42,334 bases of DNA from Carboxydocella sporoproducens DSM 16521. GTDB taxonomy: Bacteria; Bacillota; GCA-003054495; Carboxydocellales; Carboxydocellaceae. The stretch covers positions 1-42,334 of the forward strand of contig NZ_FUXM01000017.1 of the NCBI RefSeq assembly GCF_900167165.1. The letters run 5' to 3'. The notes below the pieces were generated by a model. The model made no database searches. It had not been told where the DNA came from and was given only the letters and a program-made list of their open reading frames with translations. The position numbers and the translations under genes are program-made. Positions within the stretch are counted from its first letter, which is position 1. Every line of letters starts with the position of its first letter. Shown here one piece after another: positions 7,380 through 16,171 of the stretch.

Positions 7380-8240
7380 TCAGAGGCGGGGAATCCAGCC
7401 GAAACGCTGTATTTGTTCCGGGGCCTGCCGAATTTGAGCCAGCAAATGGTCGCGGTCCCGGTTGAGAGTGCCTTTTAATACAAACAGATTGGAAGCATGG
7501 TTGGAACGAAAGATACAGTTTTCCAGTTCAACCTGGGACAGCAGAAGCTCCAGTTCAGCCAGGAGTGTTCGTTCATCAATGGGCTGGAAGGTACCCTGTA
7601 GGACTTCCTGATATAATGGAGCTGCGGGATCGAGCATCAAGGTTAAAGCTCCGAGATAGTGGGGTTGCATAGCTGTTAAGACCCTGGCAGTGGCCTGTGC
7701 GTGTTCCTGCCAGAGGCCTTTGCCACCCAGGCCGTTGATGATTGTGACAGAGAGAAGCAGGCCAGCAGCTTTTACCTTTTCGGCAGCATCAATCATGGCC
7801 TGGCTGTCTACACCCTTATTGATTTTTTTCAAAATCAGGTCAGAGCCGCTTTCCAGTCCGAGGTAAGCAATGCCCAGCCCTTTTTCTTTCAATAAATGCA
7901 ATTCTTGTACAGATTTGGTCAAAATACTTTTAGGGCTGGCATAGATGCCGACCCGGTTCACCTGGGGATGGAGTGTTTGAATTAACTCCAGGATGTTAAG
8001 GAGATAATCGGTAGGAGCGGCCAGGGCATCGCCATCAGCAAGAAAAACGCGACGGAAATAGGGCCATTGAGTAGCGGACAGCAGGTCTTCCTTAATTTCA
8101 GCTACAGGTTTAAGAGCGAATTTTTTATCCTTGTACATGGTACAAAAAGTACAGCGATTATGAGAACAGCCTACTGTTACCTGGAGGATCAGGCTATCTG
8201 CTTCACTGGGAGGTCGAAAGATTGCACCCACGTAACCCAT
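7380..8240 (-). CDS. Radical SAM protein
   Basis: The 286-residue protein has the cluster motif CSHNRCTFC (C25, C30, C33), a CX4CX2C spacing rather than the classical CX3CX2C. This spacing occurs in a family of small clostridial radical SAM proteins whose motif is followed by MY. Later segments fit the radical SAM barrel: FLADGDALAAP, VGIYASPKSI, GLGIAYLGLESGSD and SVTIINGLGGKG. No B12-binding or other extra domain is seen. GAGGTGA precedes the ATG. The substrate is unknown. Confidence 0.88.
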   Translation of the reverse strand: MGYVGAIFRPPSEADSLILQVTVGCSHNRCTFCTMYKDKKFALKPVAEIKEDLLSATQWPYFRRVFLADGDALAAPTDYLLNILELIQTLHPQVNRVGIYASPKSILTKSVQELHLLKEKGLGIAYLGLESGSDLILKKINKGVDSQAMIDAAEKVKAAGLLLSVTIINGLGGKGLWQEHAQATARVLTAMQPHYLGALTLMLDPAAPLYQEVLQGTFQPIDERTLLAELELLLSQVELENCIFRSNHASNLFVLKGTLNRDRDHLLAQIRQAPEQIQRFGWIPRL

Positions 8241-8324
8241 AAAATCACCTCAGTTTCATTTTACCATATTTTTTGCTATTATATAGTAACAGATAGTAAC
8301 AGGAAGATAAGGACGGTGAGAGAG

Positions 8325-8774
8325 ATGCGCAGAGCGGATAATTTTTATGACCGGATCAGACTAAAGATAGCTAACTGGGCGGAGGAAAAAGGGGGAGAAA
8401 CCAGCCGGCAACTGGTAGACCTGCTTTTATTGGCGCCGGATTTCTTCCTTCTACTGGTGCGCTTATTAAGGGACCCCCGGGTTCCGGCTACAGCTAAATA
8501 TGGGATAGCGGGAGCAATTGCCTATTATTTCTTGCCACTGGATTTTTTGCCGGAAATCCTGGTAGGGCCTATTGGTTTTGGGGATGATTTGATTTTAGCT
8601 GCTCTGGTAATTAATCGTTTATTACAGGCAGCCCCTGATATTGTCGTGGAACACTGGAGCGGTTCAGGAGAGGTTCTGGCCCAGGTGGAAAAAATCCTGA
8701 ATAATGTCGATAAACTGGTTACTAACAAGGTCTGGAATAAAATCAGAGAGCATTGGCGCAAAATTTCCCGGTAG
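8325..8774 (+). CDS. YkvA/DUF1232 family membrane-associated protein
   Basis: The 149-residue protein contains the DUF1232 (YkvA) core: DPRVPATAKYGIAGAIAYYFLPLDFLPEILVGP, with the typical YxxxPxDxxP pattern, then GFGDDLILAALVINRLL. Two hydrophobic segments (about 35-52 and 58-95) suggest membrane association. The ATG at 8325 is preferred because the longer reading extends into the promoter region and into the divergent radical SAM gene. It lies 15 bp before a helicase gene, so the two are probably co-transcribed. No biochemical function is known to me for this family. Confidence 0.78.
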   Translation: MRRADNFYDRIRLKIANWAEEKGGETSRQLVDLLLLAPDFFLLLVRLLRDPRVPATAKYGIAGAIAYYFLPLDFLPEILVGPIGFGDDLILAALVINRLLQAAPDIVVEHWSGSGEVLAQVEKILNNVDKLVTNKVWNKIREHWRKISR

Positions 8775-8789
8775 TGAGGAGTGGAAGCA

Positions 8790-11093
8790 TTGGATAAGAA
8801 ATATTATCGCGGCTTATTGCTGGATGACTTTCAGCGCCAGGCCATGGATTATGTGGACAATAACCTGTCGGTACTGGTTTCTGCTCCAACAGGAGTAGGA
8901 AAAACCTTGATTGCGGATTACACTATTGAAAAATGTTACCGGGAAGGGCGACAGGTTGTTTATACCGCCCCTATCAAGGCTCTTTCCAACCAGAAGTATA
9001 AGGATTTCAAACACTATTTTGGTAAGGATGCTGTGGGAATCATAACCGGGGATGTGGTTATTAACAGCAATGCCCCTATTCTGGTAATGACAACAGAAAT
9101 TTTTCGCAATATGATTTTGACCAGAGACCCGGTTGTGGATATGGTACGCTACCTGATTCTGGATGAAATTCACTACATTAGTGACCTGGACCGGGGCAGT
9201 GTCTGGGAAGAAACTATTATCTTCTTGCCCAAACATATTAAGATTTTAGGTTTATCGGCAACCATTCCCAATGCGGAAGAACTGGCCGAGTGGATTGCCT
9301 CGATTAAAGGTGAAGAAGTAAAGGTAGTTAAACATCATCAACGGGCTGTTCCCTTAAAGCATTTTGTTTTTGAAAAAACCATGGGGGCTGGTAACCTGAA
9401 AAAAGCCATCAAAATCCGGCGTCAAAAACTGGAGGAGATGGCGGAGAGCGGAGTTCCGGCAGGAAAAGGATTGCCTGCGACCACCCATGTGGATTTGGTC
9501 AGTTTCTTAAAGGATGAATATCTGCCTGCCTTGTATTTTGTTTTCAGCCGTAAAAAATGCGAAGACTATGCCTATGAGCTATCCCGCAAGTTCAATTTCC
9601 TGACCAGAGATGAACGAATTAAAGTGGAACAATACCTGGCTAACAAATCAGCAGAACAGGGGGTTACAGCTAACCTGCTGGCTTTAGAGCGAGTACGTCG
9701 GGTGTTATTAAAAGGCATTGGTTTTCACCATGCCGGCATGTTGCCTATAGTAAAGGAAGTGGTTGAGGATTTGCTTACGGCCCGCCTCATCAAAGTCCTT
9801 TACTGTACGGAAACTTTTGCTGTGGGTATCAATATGCCGGTGAAAACTGTCTGCTTTGATTCCAATGAAAAATTTGATGGCAAAGATTTTCGGGTTATGA
9901 CCAATCAGGAGTATTTCCAGATGGCAGGCCGGGCTGGACGGCGGGGAATAGATACTGAAGGTTTTGTATTTTCCATTGTGGATTTAAACTGGCTTAATCC
10001 CGACAAGATGGTAAAACCAGATGAAAGAAAACTGGAAAACCTGCAAAGCTGCTTTAACCTGGGTTATAATTCGGTGGTGAATTTGATAGGTCATCACCAA
10101 ACCGAGGAAGAAATAGAGGAAGTTTTGCAACATAATTTTGCCTATTTCCAGGCCTCCCGAAAAGCTGATTTTTTACAAAAACGTATTCGAGAACTGGAGC
10201 AGGAGCTGGCACAAATCCTGGCAGAGCGCTGTGAAGATATTTACAATCTGACCTGTCCCTTGCAGTATCATACTGCCTGGTCCAGGCTGAAGGCTGACAA
10301 GCGGGAGCTTAACCGTCTCTTCCGTACCCGCTGGGGGCGGAGTAAACGTTATGAAAGCAAACGCAAGGAACTGTCCCTGCGTATCAGCCAGAACGAAAGC
10401 TTGCTGGCGGAGGTTGTTCCCCGCTTATGTACTGCGGAGCAACAGGGCCACTGTCAGGCCCAGCAGGAAAGATATCGTCGCCTGGATGAGGAAAAGAAGG
10501 AATTATATAAAGAGTGGGGGAGGTTAAGCAAGCAAACCAATTTCATCCGGGATTTTCGTTTGAAGCGCCAGCTTTTGCAAAAATTAGGCTTTGTGGATGA
10601 AAATAATGCCTTGACTCCCCGGGGCAAGTTTGCTACCCAGATTTATGTTCAGGAGTTGCTGGTAACAGAATTGTATTTTGATGGAGTCTTTCATGAATTT
10701 GAACCGGAGCAGATTGTGGCTCTGGTGGCGGCCATTGCCTATGAAAGCCGCAAACACGACTGGTTCAAAAAGGGTCCGGTTTATGATCTGGAACGGATTT
10801 ACCGACTGATGTTGCCTTTGATTAGGGCGGAGGAGCAAATCCTGAATACGGTAACGGTAGAATTCCATCCTGAAGTTTCCCTCCTGGCTTACCAGTGGAG
10901 CGCAGGCCTGGAATTCGCCGATCTGCGCAGTTATTGTAATCTGCAGGACGGAGATATTGTTTCCATCTTCCGCCGTACCATCGATTTACTCCGGCAAATC
11001 CGGGGGGCAGCAGCAGCAGATCGCAGTCTGGCGGATAAACTCAGTCATTGTATTAAGTTAATAGATCGCGATGTGGTAGAATTTGTATTGTAG
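8790..11093 (+). CDS. Ski2/Mtr4-like DEAD/DEAH-box RNA helicase
   Basis: This 767-residue superfamily 2 helicase has APTGVGKT (Walker A), APIKALSNQKY (Ia), DEIH (Walker B/motif II), LSATIPN (III), and QMAGRAGRRGID (VI). Overall order and the C-terminal helical region match the Ski2/Mtr4/Dob10 type, which unwinds RNA for decay in eukaryotes and occurs sporadically in bacteria. The region 450-600 is rich in charged residues and resembles an arch insertion. TTG at 8790 is preferred over GTG at 8781 because GAGGAG (8776-8781) would touch the GTG but sits eight bases from the TTG. It follows the YkvA gene and ends at a terminator. Confidence 0.88.
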   Translation: MDKKYYRGLLLDDFQRQAMDYVDNNLSVLVSAPTGVGKTLIADYTIEKCYREGRQVVYTAPIKALSNQKYKDFKHYFGKDAVGIITGDVVINSNAPILVMTTEIFRNMILTRDPVVDMVRYLILDEIHYISDLDRGSVWEETIIFLPKHIKILGLSATIPNAEELAEWIASIKGEEVKVVKHHQRAVPLKHFVFEKTMGAGNLKKAIKIRRQKLEEMAESGVPAGKGLPATTHVDLVSFLKDEYLPALYFVFSRKKCEDYAYELSRKFNFLTRDERIKVEQYLANKSAEQGVTANLLALERVRRVLLKGIGFHHAGMLPIVKEVVEDLLTARLIKVLYCTETFAVGINMPVKTVCFDSNEKFDGKDFRVMTNQEYFQMAGRAGRRGIDTEGFVFSIVDLNWLNPDKMVKPDERKLENLQSCFNLGYNSVVNLIGHHQTEEEIEEVLQHNFAYFQASRKADFLQKRIRELEQELAQILAERCEDIYNLTCPLQYHTAWSRLKADKRELNRLFRTRWGRSKRYESKRKELSLRISQNESLLAEVVPRLCTAEQQGHCQAQQERYRRLDEEKKELYKEWGRLSKQTNFIRDFRLKRQLLQKLGFVDENNALTPRGKFATQIYVQELLVTELYFDGVFHEFEPEQIVALVAAIAYESRKHDWFKKGPVYDLERIYRLMLPLIRAEEQILNTVTVEFHPEVSLLAYQWSAGLEFADLRSYCNLQDGDIVSIFRRTIDLLRQIRGAAAADRSLADKLSHCIKLIDRDVVEFVL

Positions 11094-11097
11094 AACC

Positions 11098-11130
11098 AAA
11101 ACCGCCGGCTAAAAACGGCGGTTTTAATTT
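11098..11130 (+). terminator. Terminator after the helicase gene
   Basis: AAAACCGCCG (11098-11107) pairs with CGGCGGTTTT (11116-11125) around an 8-base loop, and more T residues follow. The symmetric A and T runs could make it bidirectional. Confidence 0.88.
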
Positions 11131-11217
11131 TGGTAAGATTTGTTCCTTGAGTTACACCTTGACCAGTGTTACCATAAAAGCATAGGGGGAGTAAAGCGGA
11201 GAAAGAGAGGGGATAAA

Positions 11218-12990
11218 ATGACTAATCTTAAAAGACTGATTTTATTAGTATTGAGTTTCTCCCTGGTTTTAGGTAACTTTATGCCTGTCTTAAGGGCAGA
11301 ATCAGCAACAGTAATTGTACTGAAAGTAGGCAGTAAAAGTGAAGCTGTTAAACAGGTACAAACCAGATTAAAACAGCTTGGTTATTTTGTCGGACCTATT
11401 ACGGGGTACTATGGTACTCAAACCAGGGCTGCTGTCCTGCGCTGGCAAAAGGCTAATGGCCTGCCTGCTGATGGAATAATCGGTCCAGTTAGCTGGAATC
11501 GCCTGTTTAATGTCAGTGTAACTCGCGGTACAACCGCAACAGCTCAACGGATCTATTTGACGTTGGGCAGTCGCGGGGAACAGGTGAAAAGGCTGCAACA
11601 GAAACTGAATCAGCTCGGTTTCTACCAGGGGCCAATTACCGGTTACTTTGGTACTCTGACCAGAACAGCAGTGGTAAAATGGCAAAAGTCCAGGGGGTTA
11701 GCGGCAACCGGGGTAGTTAATCAGCAGGCCTGGACAGCACTGATGGCCAGCCAGAATCCTGTCAGCCGGGGGGTAACTGCAACCCGCCCAGCCGTACTGG
11801 GGCTAGGGGTGCGTTCCAACCTGGTGCTGGAATTGCAGCAATCCCTGAAAACCATGGGATTGCTGACTGTACAACCCACCGGTTATTATGGTTTGTTGAC
11901 GGTAATGGCAGTACAGGCCTGGGAAAAAGCCAATGGATTAAAAGTCGATGGCATAGTAGTTGAAGAGGAATTAAATAAAATCCGCACTCAGGCTAAAGCT
12001 CTAACCAATTTGCTGGGTGGTGCTGAAAAAGGCGCCTGGATTCTGGGCTATACGGCTATTGACTATCCAGGCGATAACCGCTCGGCCCAGAGTGTGATCC
12101 AGAGTCAGGGGCTGGGGGCAATAGCTACCTTTACCTATACCTTTGATAACAATGGTAATCTGAAAGGTAATGCTGACCAGGAAGCTTATACATTGCAGCA
12201 GGCCAGGGCCCGGGGGATCAAACCACTGGCTTTGTTACACAACTTTGATTATCGTGTGGGTTTTGACAAAAACCTGGCCCGGGCAGTGCTGACTGATCCC
12301 GCTAAAAGACAGCGTTTGATCAGCCAGCTGGTGAATGAGGTACAGAATCGCGGTTATCTAGGGGTTAACCTGGATGTAGAAGGAATATATCCGGCAGATG
12401 CCCCACACTACCTCGCTTTTCTGGGTGAGTTGAAACAGCAACTAGGGGCAAAAGGCTTATTAACTGTAGTTTCTATCCCGGCGAAAACCAAGGATGATAC
12501 CACCAGTTCCTGGTCAGGGGGATATGATTATGCGGCTATTGGGCAGCGGGCTGATCTGGTTCAGATCATGACCTATGATGAACACTGGATTGGGGGCCCG
12601 GCTGGACCTATTGCCTCTTATCCCTGGACAGAACAAGTAGTAAAATATGCGGTCAGCAAAATACCGGCTTCCAAAATTCTGCTGGGCCTGGCCACTTATG
12701 GGTATGATTGGGTTGGAACCGGTGCTCGCAGTGTAACCTATCCGCAAGCTGTAGCCAGAGCAGCCCAATATGGTGTTAAAGTTAACTGGGATGCTACAGC
12801 ACTGGAATCCTGGTTTACCTATACCGATGAACAGGGACAAAAACATGAAGTTTGGTTTGAAAACGTAGAAAGCAATGCTAAAAGACTGGTGCTGGTAAAA
12901 CAATATGGTTTAGCCGGTGCTGGTATCTGGCGCCTGGGCTTTGAGGATTCTGCCTACTGGCAGATGGTTCAGCAATATTTACAGCAATAA
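11218..12990 (+). CDS. Exported SleL/YaaH-like GH18 glucosaminidase with three peptidoglycan-binding domains
   Basis: The 590-residue protein starts with a signal peptide (about 1-30) chosen from the ATG at 11218, behind AGAGGGG. Three PG_binding_1 repeats follow at about 36-94, 114-174 and 196-260, each with the pattern LxxGYFxGPITGYYGxxT and WQKxxGLxxxG. Residues about 274-590 form a GH18 domain like the spore cortex enzymes SleL and YaaH: GVNLDVEG with catalytic E388 and VQIMTYDEHW. It probably cleaves N-acetylglucosaminyl bonds in cortex or cell-wall peptidoglycan. Here the binding repeats replace the LysM repeats usual in SleL. It is a single gene between two terminators. Confidence 0.9.
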   Translation: MTNLKRLILLVLSFSLVLGNFMPVLRAESATVIVLKVGSKSEAVKQVQTRLKQLGYFVGPITGYYGTQTRAAVLRWQKANGLPADGIIGPVSWNRLFNVSVTRGTTATAQRIYLTLGSRGEQVKRLQQKLNQLGFYQGPITGYFGTLTRTAVVKWQKSRGLAATGVVNQQAWTALMASQNPVSRGVTATRPAVLGLGVRSNLVLELQQSLKTMGLLTVQPTGYYGLLTVMAVQAWEKANGLKVDGIVVEEELNKIRTQAKALTNLLGGAEKGAWILGYTAIDYPGDNRSAQSVIQSQGLGAIATFTYTFDNNGNLKGNADQEAYTLQQARARGIKPLALLHNFDYRVGFDKNLARAVLTDPAKRQRLISQLVNEVQNRGYLGVNLDVEGIYPADAPHYLAFLGELKQQLGAKGLLTVVSIPAKTKDDTTSSWSGGYDYAAIGQRADLVQIMTYDEHWIGGPAGPIASYPWTEQVVKYAVSKIPASKILLGLATYGYDWVGTGARSVTYPQAVARAAQYGVKVNWDATALESWFTYTDEQGQKHEVWFENVESNAKRLVLVKQYGLAGAGIWRLGFEDSAYWQMVQQYLQQ

Positions 12991-12998
12991 ATATCCTG

Positions 12999-13028
12999 AA
13001 AAACCGGGCCGACTGGTCCGGTTTTTCT
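12999..13028 (+). terminator. Terminator after the GH18 gene
   Basis: AAAAACCGG (12999-13007) pairs with CCGGTTTTT (13018-13026). Inner GCC/GGT pairs extend the stem around a GACT loop. Confidence 0.9.
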
Positions 13029-13090
13029 AAATAATAAATTGACTAAAAAATTCAGTCTTGTAGCGAAAATAATGAAGGATTTTGTGATTT

Positions 13091-13122
13091 TGTGCCGAAT
13101 ATTGTATGTGCCGAATATTGTA
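13091..13122. repeat. Two perfect tandem copies of a 16-bp unit
   Basis: TGTGCCGAATATTGTA occurs at 13091-13106 and again at 13107-13122 with no spacer, about 40 bp before the HD-GYP gene. Each contains the palindromic core GAATATTG-like text. It may be a regulator binding site or a recent duplication. Confidence 0.85.
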
Positions 13123-13130
13123 ATAGAAGG

Positions 13131-13150
13131 CTTGTAACATTAGTAACAAG
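13131..13150. promoter_or_regulatory. Imperfect palindrome before the HD-GYP gene
   Basis: CTTGTAAC (13131-13138) and GTAACAAG (13143-13150) are inverted, with seven of eight positions pairing. It lies just upstream of the ribosome binding site and could be an operator or an mRNA hairpin. Confidence 0.35.
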
Positions 13151-13163
13151 TGAGGGGCACTAA

Positions 13164-14369
13164 ATGAGGAAGAAACGCTATATCATCAATGGCATATATG
13201 GTTTTATTATCGGTCTGCTCATACCCTTTTTCGCTACCGTGGTAGAAATGCTCAGTACAGGGGTTACTTTAAGCTGGCAGGCCTTTTGGGCTACCCATTT
13301 TGGACGGGCCTGGTTTTTACTGGTGGATATGGTACCACCATTAATTGGCATTTTGCTGGCCCGACTTACATTGAGCCAGGAAGAGTTGTTGAATCAACAT
13401 AAAGAGCTGGTTGCGATTAAAAAACATCTTGAAGAACAAAACCGTCTCTGGGAGACGATTTTTCAAAGTACTCCCATTGCTTATGCTTTGATAGATAAAG
13501 ATTACACTTTTAAACGGATAAATCGGGCTGCAATAGATATTGTGGGAATGCCGACAGAACGAGTTCTGGAGCGGCATTGTTTTGAGATTCTGGGGCGTAA
13601 TAGCATTTGTCCCGGGTGTGCGGTAGCCCGTGCTTTTGTTAGCAAGGCGGTAGAGAGTCAGGTTAAAGAAGAGTTCAGTGGAGGACAAAGGCGGATTGTA
13701 GAACAAGTAGCAGTGCCCTTGATTGAAAATGGTGCAGTAGAGCAGGTACTGGAAATAATTATTGACAAAACCCAGGAAAGAATGCTACTGCAACAAAGAA
13801 CTGAGGAAATGCTGGCAACCATTGATATTCTAGTTGGATTAATTGAGTTAAAGGACCAGTATACAGGAGGTCATTCCCAGCGGGTCAGACGCTGGGCAGG
13901 TTTACTGGCCAGATATATGAATTTGCCTCAGGAACTGGTGGAACAAATTGAAATGGCTGCCTCCTTACATGATATTGGGAAAATAGGCATTGCCGGCATG
14001 ATTCTGAATAAACCCCATTGTTTATGTCCGGAAGAAAAGGATATAGTGCGGCGTCATCCGGTTATAGGGCAGGAAGCTCTGGCTGGACTGGAGCAATTTG
14101 AAGAGATAGCACTTATGATTCGGTCTCACCATGAACGCTGGGATGGCCAGGGTTATCCCGACGGGCTGGCAGGCAAAGATATTCCTTTAGGGGCACGGAT
14201 AATCGGAGTGGTAGATGCCTATGATGCCATGATTTCAGACCGGGCTTATCGTAAAGCCCTTGACCAGGATGAAGCCGTAGCTGAGCTTAAAAAAGGTGCG
14301 GGTCAGCAATTTGATCCTGAAATCGTCCGTTGTTTTTGCGAGCTGCTGGAAAAGAAAAATAATAATTGA
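13164..14369 (+). CDS. Membrane PAS/HD-GYP signalling protein, putative c-di-GMP phosphodiesterase
   Basis: HD-GYP domains hydrolyse cyclic di-GMP to pGpG or GMP. The 401-residue protein has two membrane segments (about 7-27 and 50-70), a short coiled coil, a PAS domain (about 95-205) and an HD-GYP domain (about 215-395). Catalytic features are present: GHSQRVRRWA, H269-D270 in HDIGKIG, HHERWDGQGYPDG (GYP at 330-332) and DAYDAM. The PAS contains CPGC in GRNSICPGCAV and an upstream Cys (RHCFEI), a Cys pattern found in many clostridial PAS domains that may bind a metal or sense redox. GTGAGGGG precedes the ATG. Together with the PilZ protein it indicates c-di-GMP signalling. Confidence 0.92.
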   Translation: MRKKRYIINGIYGFIIGLLIPFFATVVEMLSTGVTLSWQAFWATHFGRAWFLLVDMVPPLIGILLARLTLSQEELLNQHKELVAIKKHLEEQNRLWETIFQSTPIAYALIDKDYTFKRINRAAIDIVGMPTERVLERHCFEILGRNSICPGCAVARAFVSKAVESQVKEEFSGGQRRIVEQVAVPLIENGAVEQVLEIIIDKTQERMLLQQRTEEMLATIDILVGLIELKDQYTGGHSQRVRRWAGLLARYMNLPQELVEQIEMAASLHDIGKIGIAGMILNKPHCLCPEEKDIVRRHPVIGQEALAGLEQFEEIALMIRSHHERWDGQGYPDGLAGKDIPLGARIIGVVDAYDAMISDRAYRKALDQDEAVAELKKGAGQQFDPEIVRCFCELLEKKNNN

Positions 14370-14453
14370 AAAAAAAGGTGAAAGATGAGCAGGAATTCAC
14401 GCAATCATGGCGAATAATCTGTTATTGTATAACAGGATGCTGAGGTGGGTTCT

Positions 14454-14639
14454 GTGTATTGTAAGATCTGTCCGAACTGTTATGGTGATTCCTATAGTTC
14501 ATCTCCCCATTTTACCTGGATTTGTCCCTACTGTGGTAAGGATATTACCAGGGAGCAAGGATTGCCTGCCGGTTCGCCCTTGGTTAAGAAAATACTGGAA
14601 GAGATTAAAACCGGACAGGAAAAATTAATAAAAAAATAA
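14454..14639 (+). CDS. Small zinc-ribbon protein
   Basis: The miniprotein of about 61 residues has CKICPNC near the N-terminus and CPYCGKD about 25 residues later, forming a likely four-cysteine zinc site, followed by a basic helical tail (KKILEEIKTGQEKLIKK). The GTG at 14454 is preferred over an in-frame GTG at 14445 because GAGGTGGG ends just before it. I do not recognise the family. It lies after the HD-GYP gene and shares a terminator with the convergent tetR gene. Confidence 0.65.
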   Translation: MYCKICPNCYGDSYSSSPHFTWICPYCGKDITREQGLPAGSPLVKKILEEIKTGQEKLIKK

Positions 14640-14645
14640 AAGCAA

Positions 14646-14676
14646 AAAGCAGGCGTTACTGACCTGCTTTATTATT
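14646..14676. terminator. Bidirectional terminator between the zinc-ribbon and TetR genes
   Basis: AAAGCAGG (14646-14653) pairs with CCTGCTTT (14663-14670). T residues follow on the plus strand and A residues precede, so it should work both ways. The TetR stop codon (14656-14658) lies in the loop. Confidence 0.75.
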
Positions 14677-15243
14677 TGTTAAACCGGATATTATTAGTTG
14701 ATGGCAGATATTTTCCAGATGATTGATGGGAAATGAGGGTGTATTCGGTTTCAGGATCCAGTGTAAACAGGCAATGCTAACCGCACCAAAACAGGCAGCA
14801 GCGGCAGTTTCACAATCGAGTTCAGGTAGAATAAAGCCAGCCTGCTGGCCTTTGCGTAAGCTTTCAGCCCAGAGGGAAATGAAATCACTCAATTGGGAGC
14901 GAAACTGGTATTGCAGCTCTGAAGCTCCCCAGACCTCAGTTAAAAGCACCTGGCAAAATAATTTATTATGAGCAAAAAAATTCACCTGTACTTTTATAAG
15001 GCTATATATATCCTGGGGTGAGGGGTGGTTCAAGGCTTGCTGGCCGGCGGAAAGCAAAGGTTGCAAGCCATTTCTGATCAGCTTTGCAAATAAATCTTCT
15101 TTACTGTCAAAATGATAATACAGAGTTCCTTTGGCAACCTGGGCACGAGCAGCGATTTCATCCATTACTGCTCCGGCATATCCTTTTTCGGCAAATACCT
15201 CCAGGGCTTTGTTGAATATCTGTTGAAGTCGGGGTGAGACCAT
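14656..15243 (-). CDS. TetR family transcriptional regulator
   Basis: The 195-residue protein has a typical TetR N-terminal HTH (about 8-54): ALEVFAEKGYAGAVMDEIAARAQVAKGTLYYHFDSKEDLF. The C-terminal part is helical and unassigned and would bind the ligand. AGAGGTGA precedes the ATG. Divergent from it is the tRNA-Thr promoter (15273-15301), only 30 bp away, and no efflux or enzyme gene is adjacent, so its target is not evident. Confidence 0.92.
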   Translation of the reverse strand: MVSPRLQQIFNKALEVFAEKGYAGAVMDEIAARAQVAKGTLYYHFDSKEDLFAKLIRNGLQPLLSAGQQALNHPSPQDIYSLIKVQVNFFAHNKLFCQVLLTEVWGASELQYQFRSQLSDFISLWAESLRKGQQAGFILPELDCETAAAACFGAVSIACLHWILKPNTPSFPINHLENICHQLIISGLTNNKAGQ

Positions 15244-15272
15244 TTATTTCACCTCTTACCAATAGCTTATAC

Positions 15273-15301
15273 TTGACAATAAAGGGCGATTTAGGTATTA
15301 T
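15273..15301 (+). promoter_or_regulatory. Promoter of tRNA-Thr
   Basis: TTGACA (15273-15278), 17 bp, TATTAT (15296-15301), 11 bp before the tRNA. This is a near-consensus stable-RNA promoter. Confidence 0.85.
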
Positions 15302-15312
15302 TTTTGGTGCGA

Positions 15313-15388
<76 letters not shown>

Positions 15389-15399
15389 GAGAAATCAAG

Positions 15400-15430
15400 G
15401 CTTCCGGAATTTGGGCCGGAGGCTTTTTTG
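15400..15430 (+). terminator. tRNA-Thr terminator
   Basis: GCTTCCGG (15400-15407) pairs with CCGGAGGC (15416-15423), including one G-T pair, followed by six T residues. Confidence 0.87.
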
Positions 15431-15433
15431 TTT

Positions 15434-15455
15434 ATTGGTGCCTAATTGGTGCCCA
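15434..15455. repeat. Short 11-bp direct repeat beside tRNA-Thr
   Basis: ATTGGTGCCTA (15434-15444) is followed by ATTGGTGCCCA (15445-15455). On the minus strand the stretch can be read as the end of a protein with GHQLGTN-like text, reminiscent of the C-terminal tails of some tyrosine integrases, but this is weak. Confidence 0.4.
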
Positions 15456-15486
15456 ACTTTAGCGAACAAAGTGTACTTATCTGTTT

Positions 15487-16029
15487 TTATCTTACTATGG
15501 ACTGCCTATTTAAGCAAGGAAGCTCTCTCAAAGCTTCTTGAAAAAGTACCAGGTGCAACTCTTCATCCTGAATTATCCGCTCTAAAAGTTTTTGGATATA
15601 AGGATCGTCAATTTGCATAATACGATAACGATAATTAGCTATAGCTTGTTTTTCTGCTTCAATATCAGCTTGTAATTGATCATAAACACTTGTACCGTAT
15701 TTTATATAACAGCCATTCCAGTAGTGCCCCCAGGTGCTGAAAGCACCTCGAATTCTTGGTTCACCACCTAAAAGTACAATAGTTTCTGCCAATAACTCCA
15801 TATGATGCATTTCAGTAATAGCAATACCCTCTAAAAGTTCAGCTATTTTTTTATTTTTTATTATATAGTGATGATATAAATACTGGGTTATTGCAGTAAA
15901 TTCGCTGGCAAATCCAGCATAATCATCCATCAACAGCTCAGCATAGTAAGGATTTGAAGAAACTACTTTTATTTCTGGATATGGCCCGGCAGCTGCATAT
16001 TTGTTAGGAGCATGTGCTAGAAAAGGCAT
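15487..16029 (-). CDS. Ferritin-like di-iron/manganese protein
   Basis: The 180-residue protein is a four-helix ferritin-like domain. Likely metal ligands appear in order: Glu in EFTAITQYLYHH, Glu and His in ITEMHHMELL, Glu in EAEKQAIANYRY, and Glu and His in DEELHLVLF. This set fits rubrerythrin-like or manganese-catalase/CotJC-like proteins; the exact activity (peroxide removal or iron storage) is unknown. ATG at 16029 is preferred over GTG at 16038 because AAGGGG is eight bases before it. The gene is visibly more A+T-rich than its neighbours and lies beside a tRNA, so it may have been acquired. Confidence 0.82.
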   Translation of the reverse strand: MPFLAHAPNKYAAAGPYPEIKVVSSNPYYAELLMDDYAGFASEFTAITQYLYHHYIIKNKKIAELLEGIAITEMHHMELLAETIVLLGGEPRIRGAFSTWGHYWNGCYIKYGTSVYDQLQADIEAEKQAIANYRYRIMQIDDPYIQKLLERIIQDEELHLVLFQEALRELPCLNRQSIVR

Positions 16030-16171
16030 AAATATCACCCCTTATGTTATGCTATGCTTTAAGATATGATGTGAAGATGTGAAAAGTTAAATCAGTAATT
16101 CTATCTCCATTCTGCCCCTCATAGATATATAGATGTACTTTAATGCTATTTTCTATGAAGGGGTGGGGAGA

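Noticed and set aside
8067-8324. Longer N-terminus of the YkvA-like protein
   Set aside because: It lies antisense to the start of the radical SAM gene and through the promoter region, with no family similarity.
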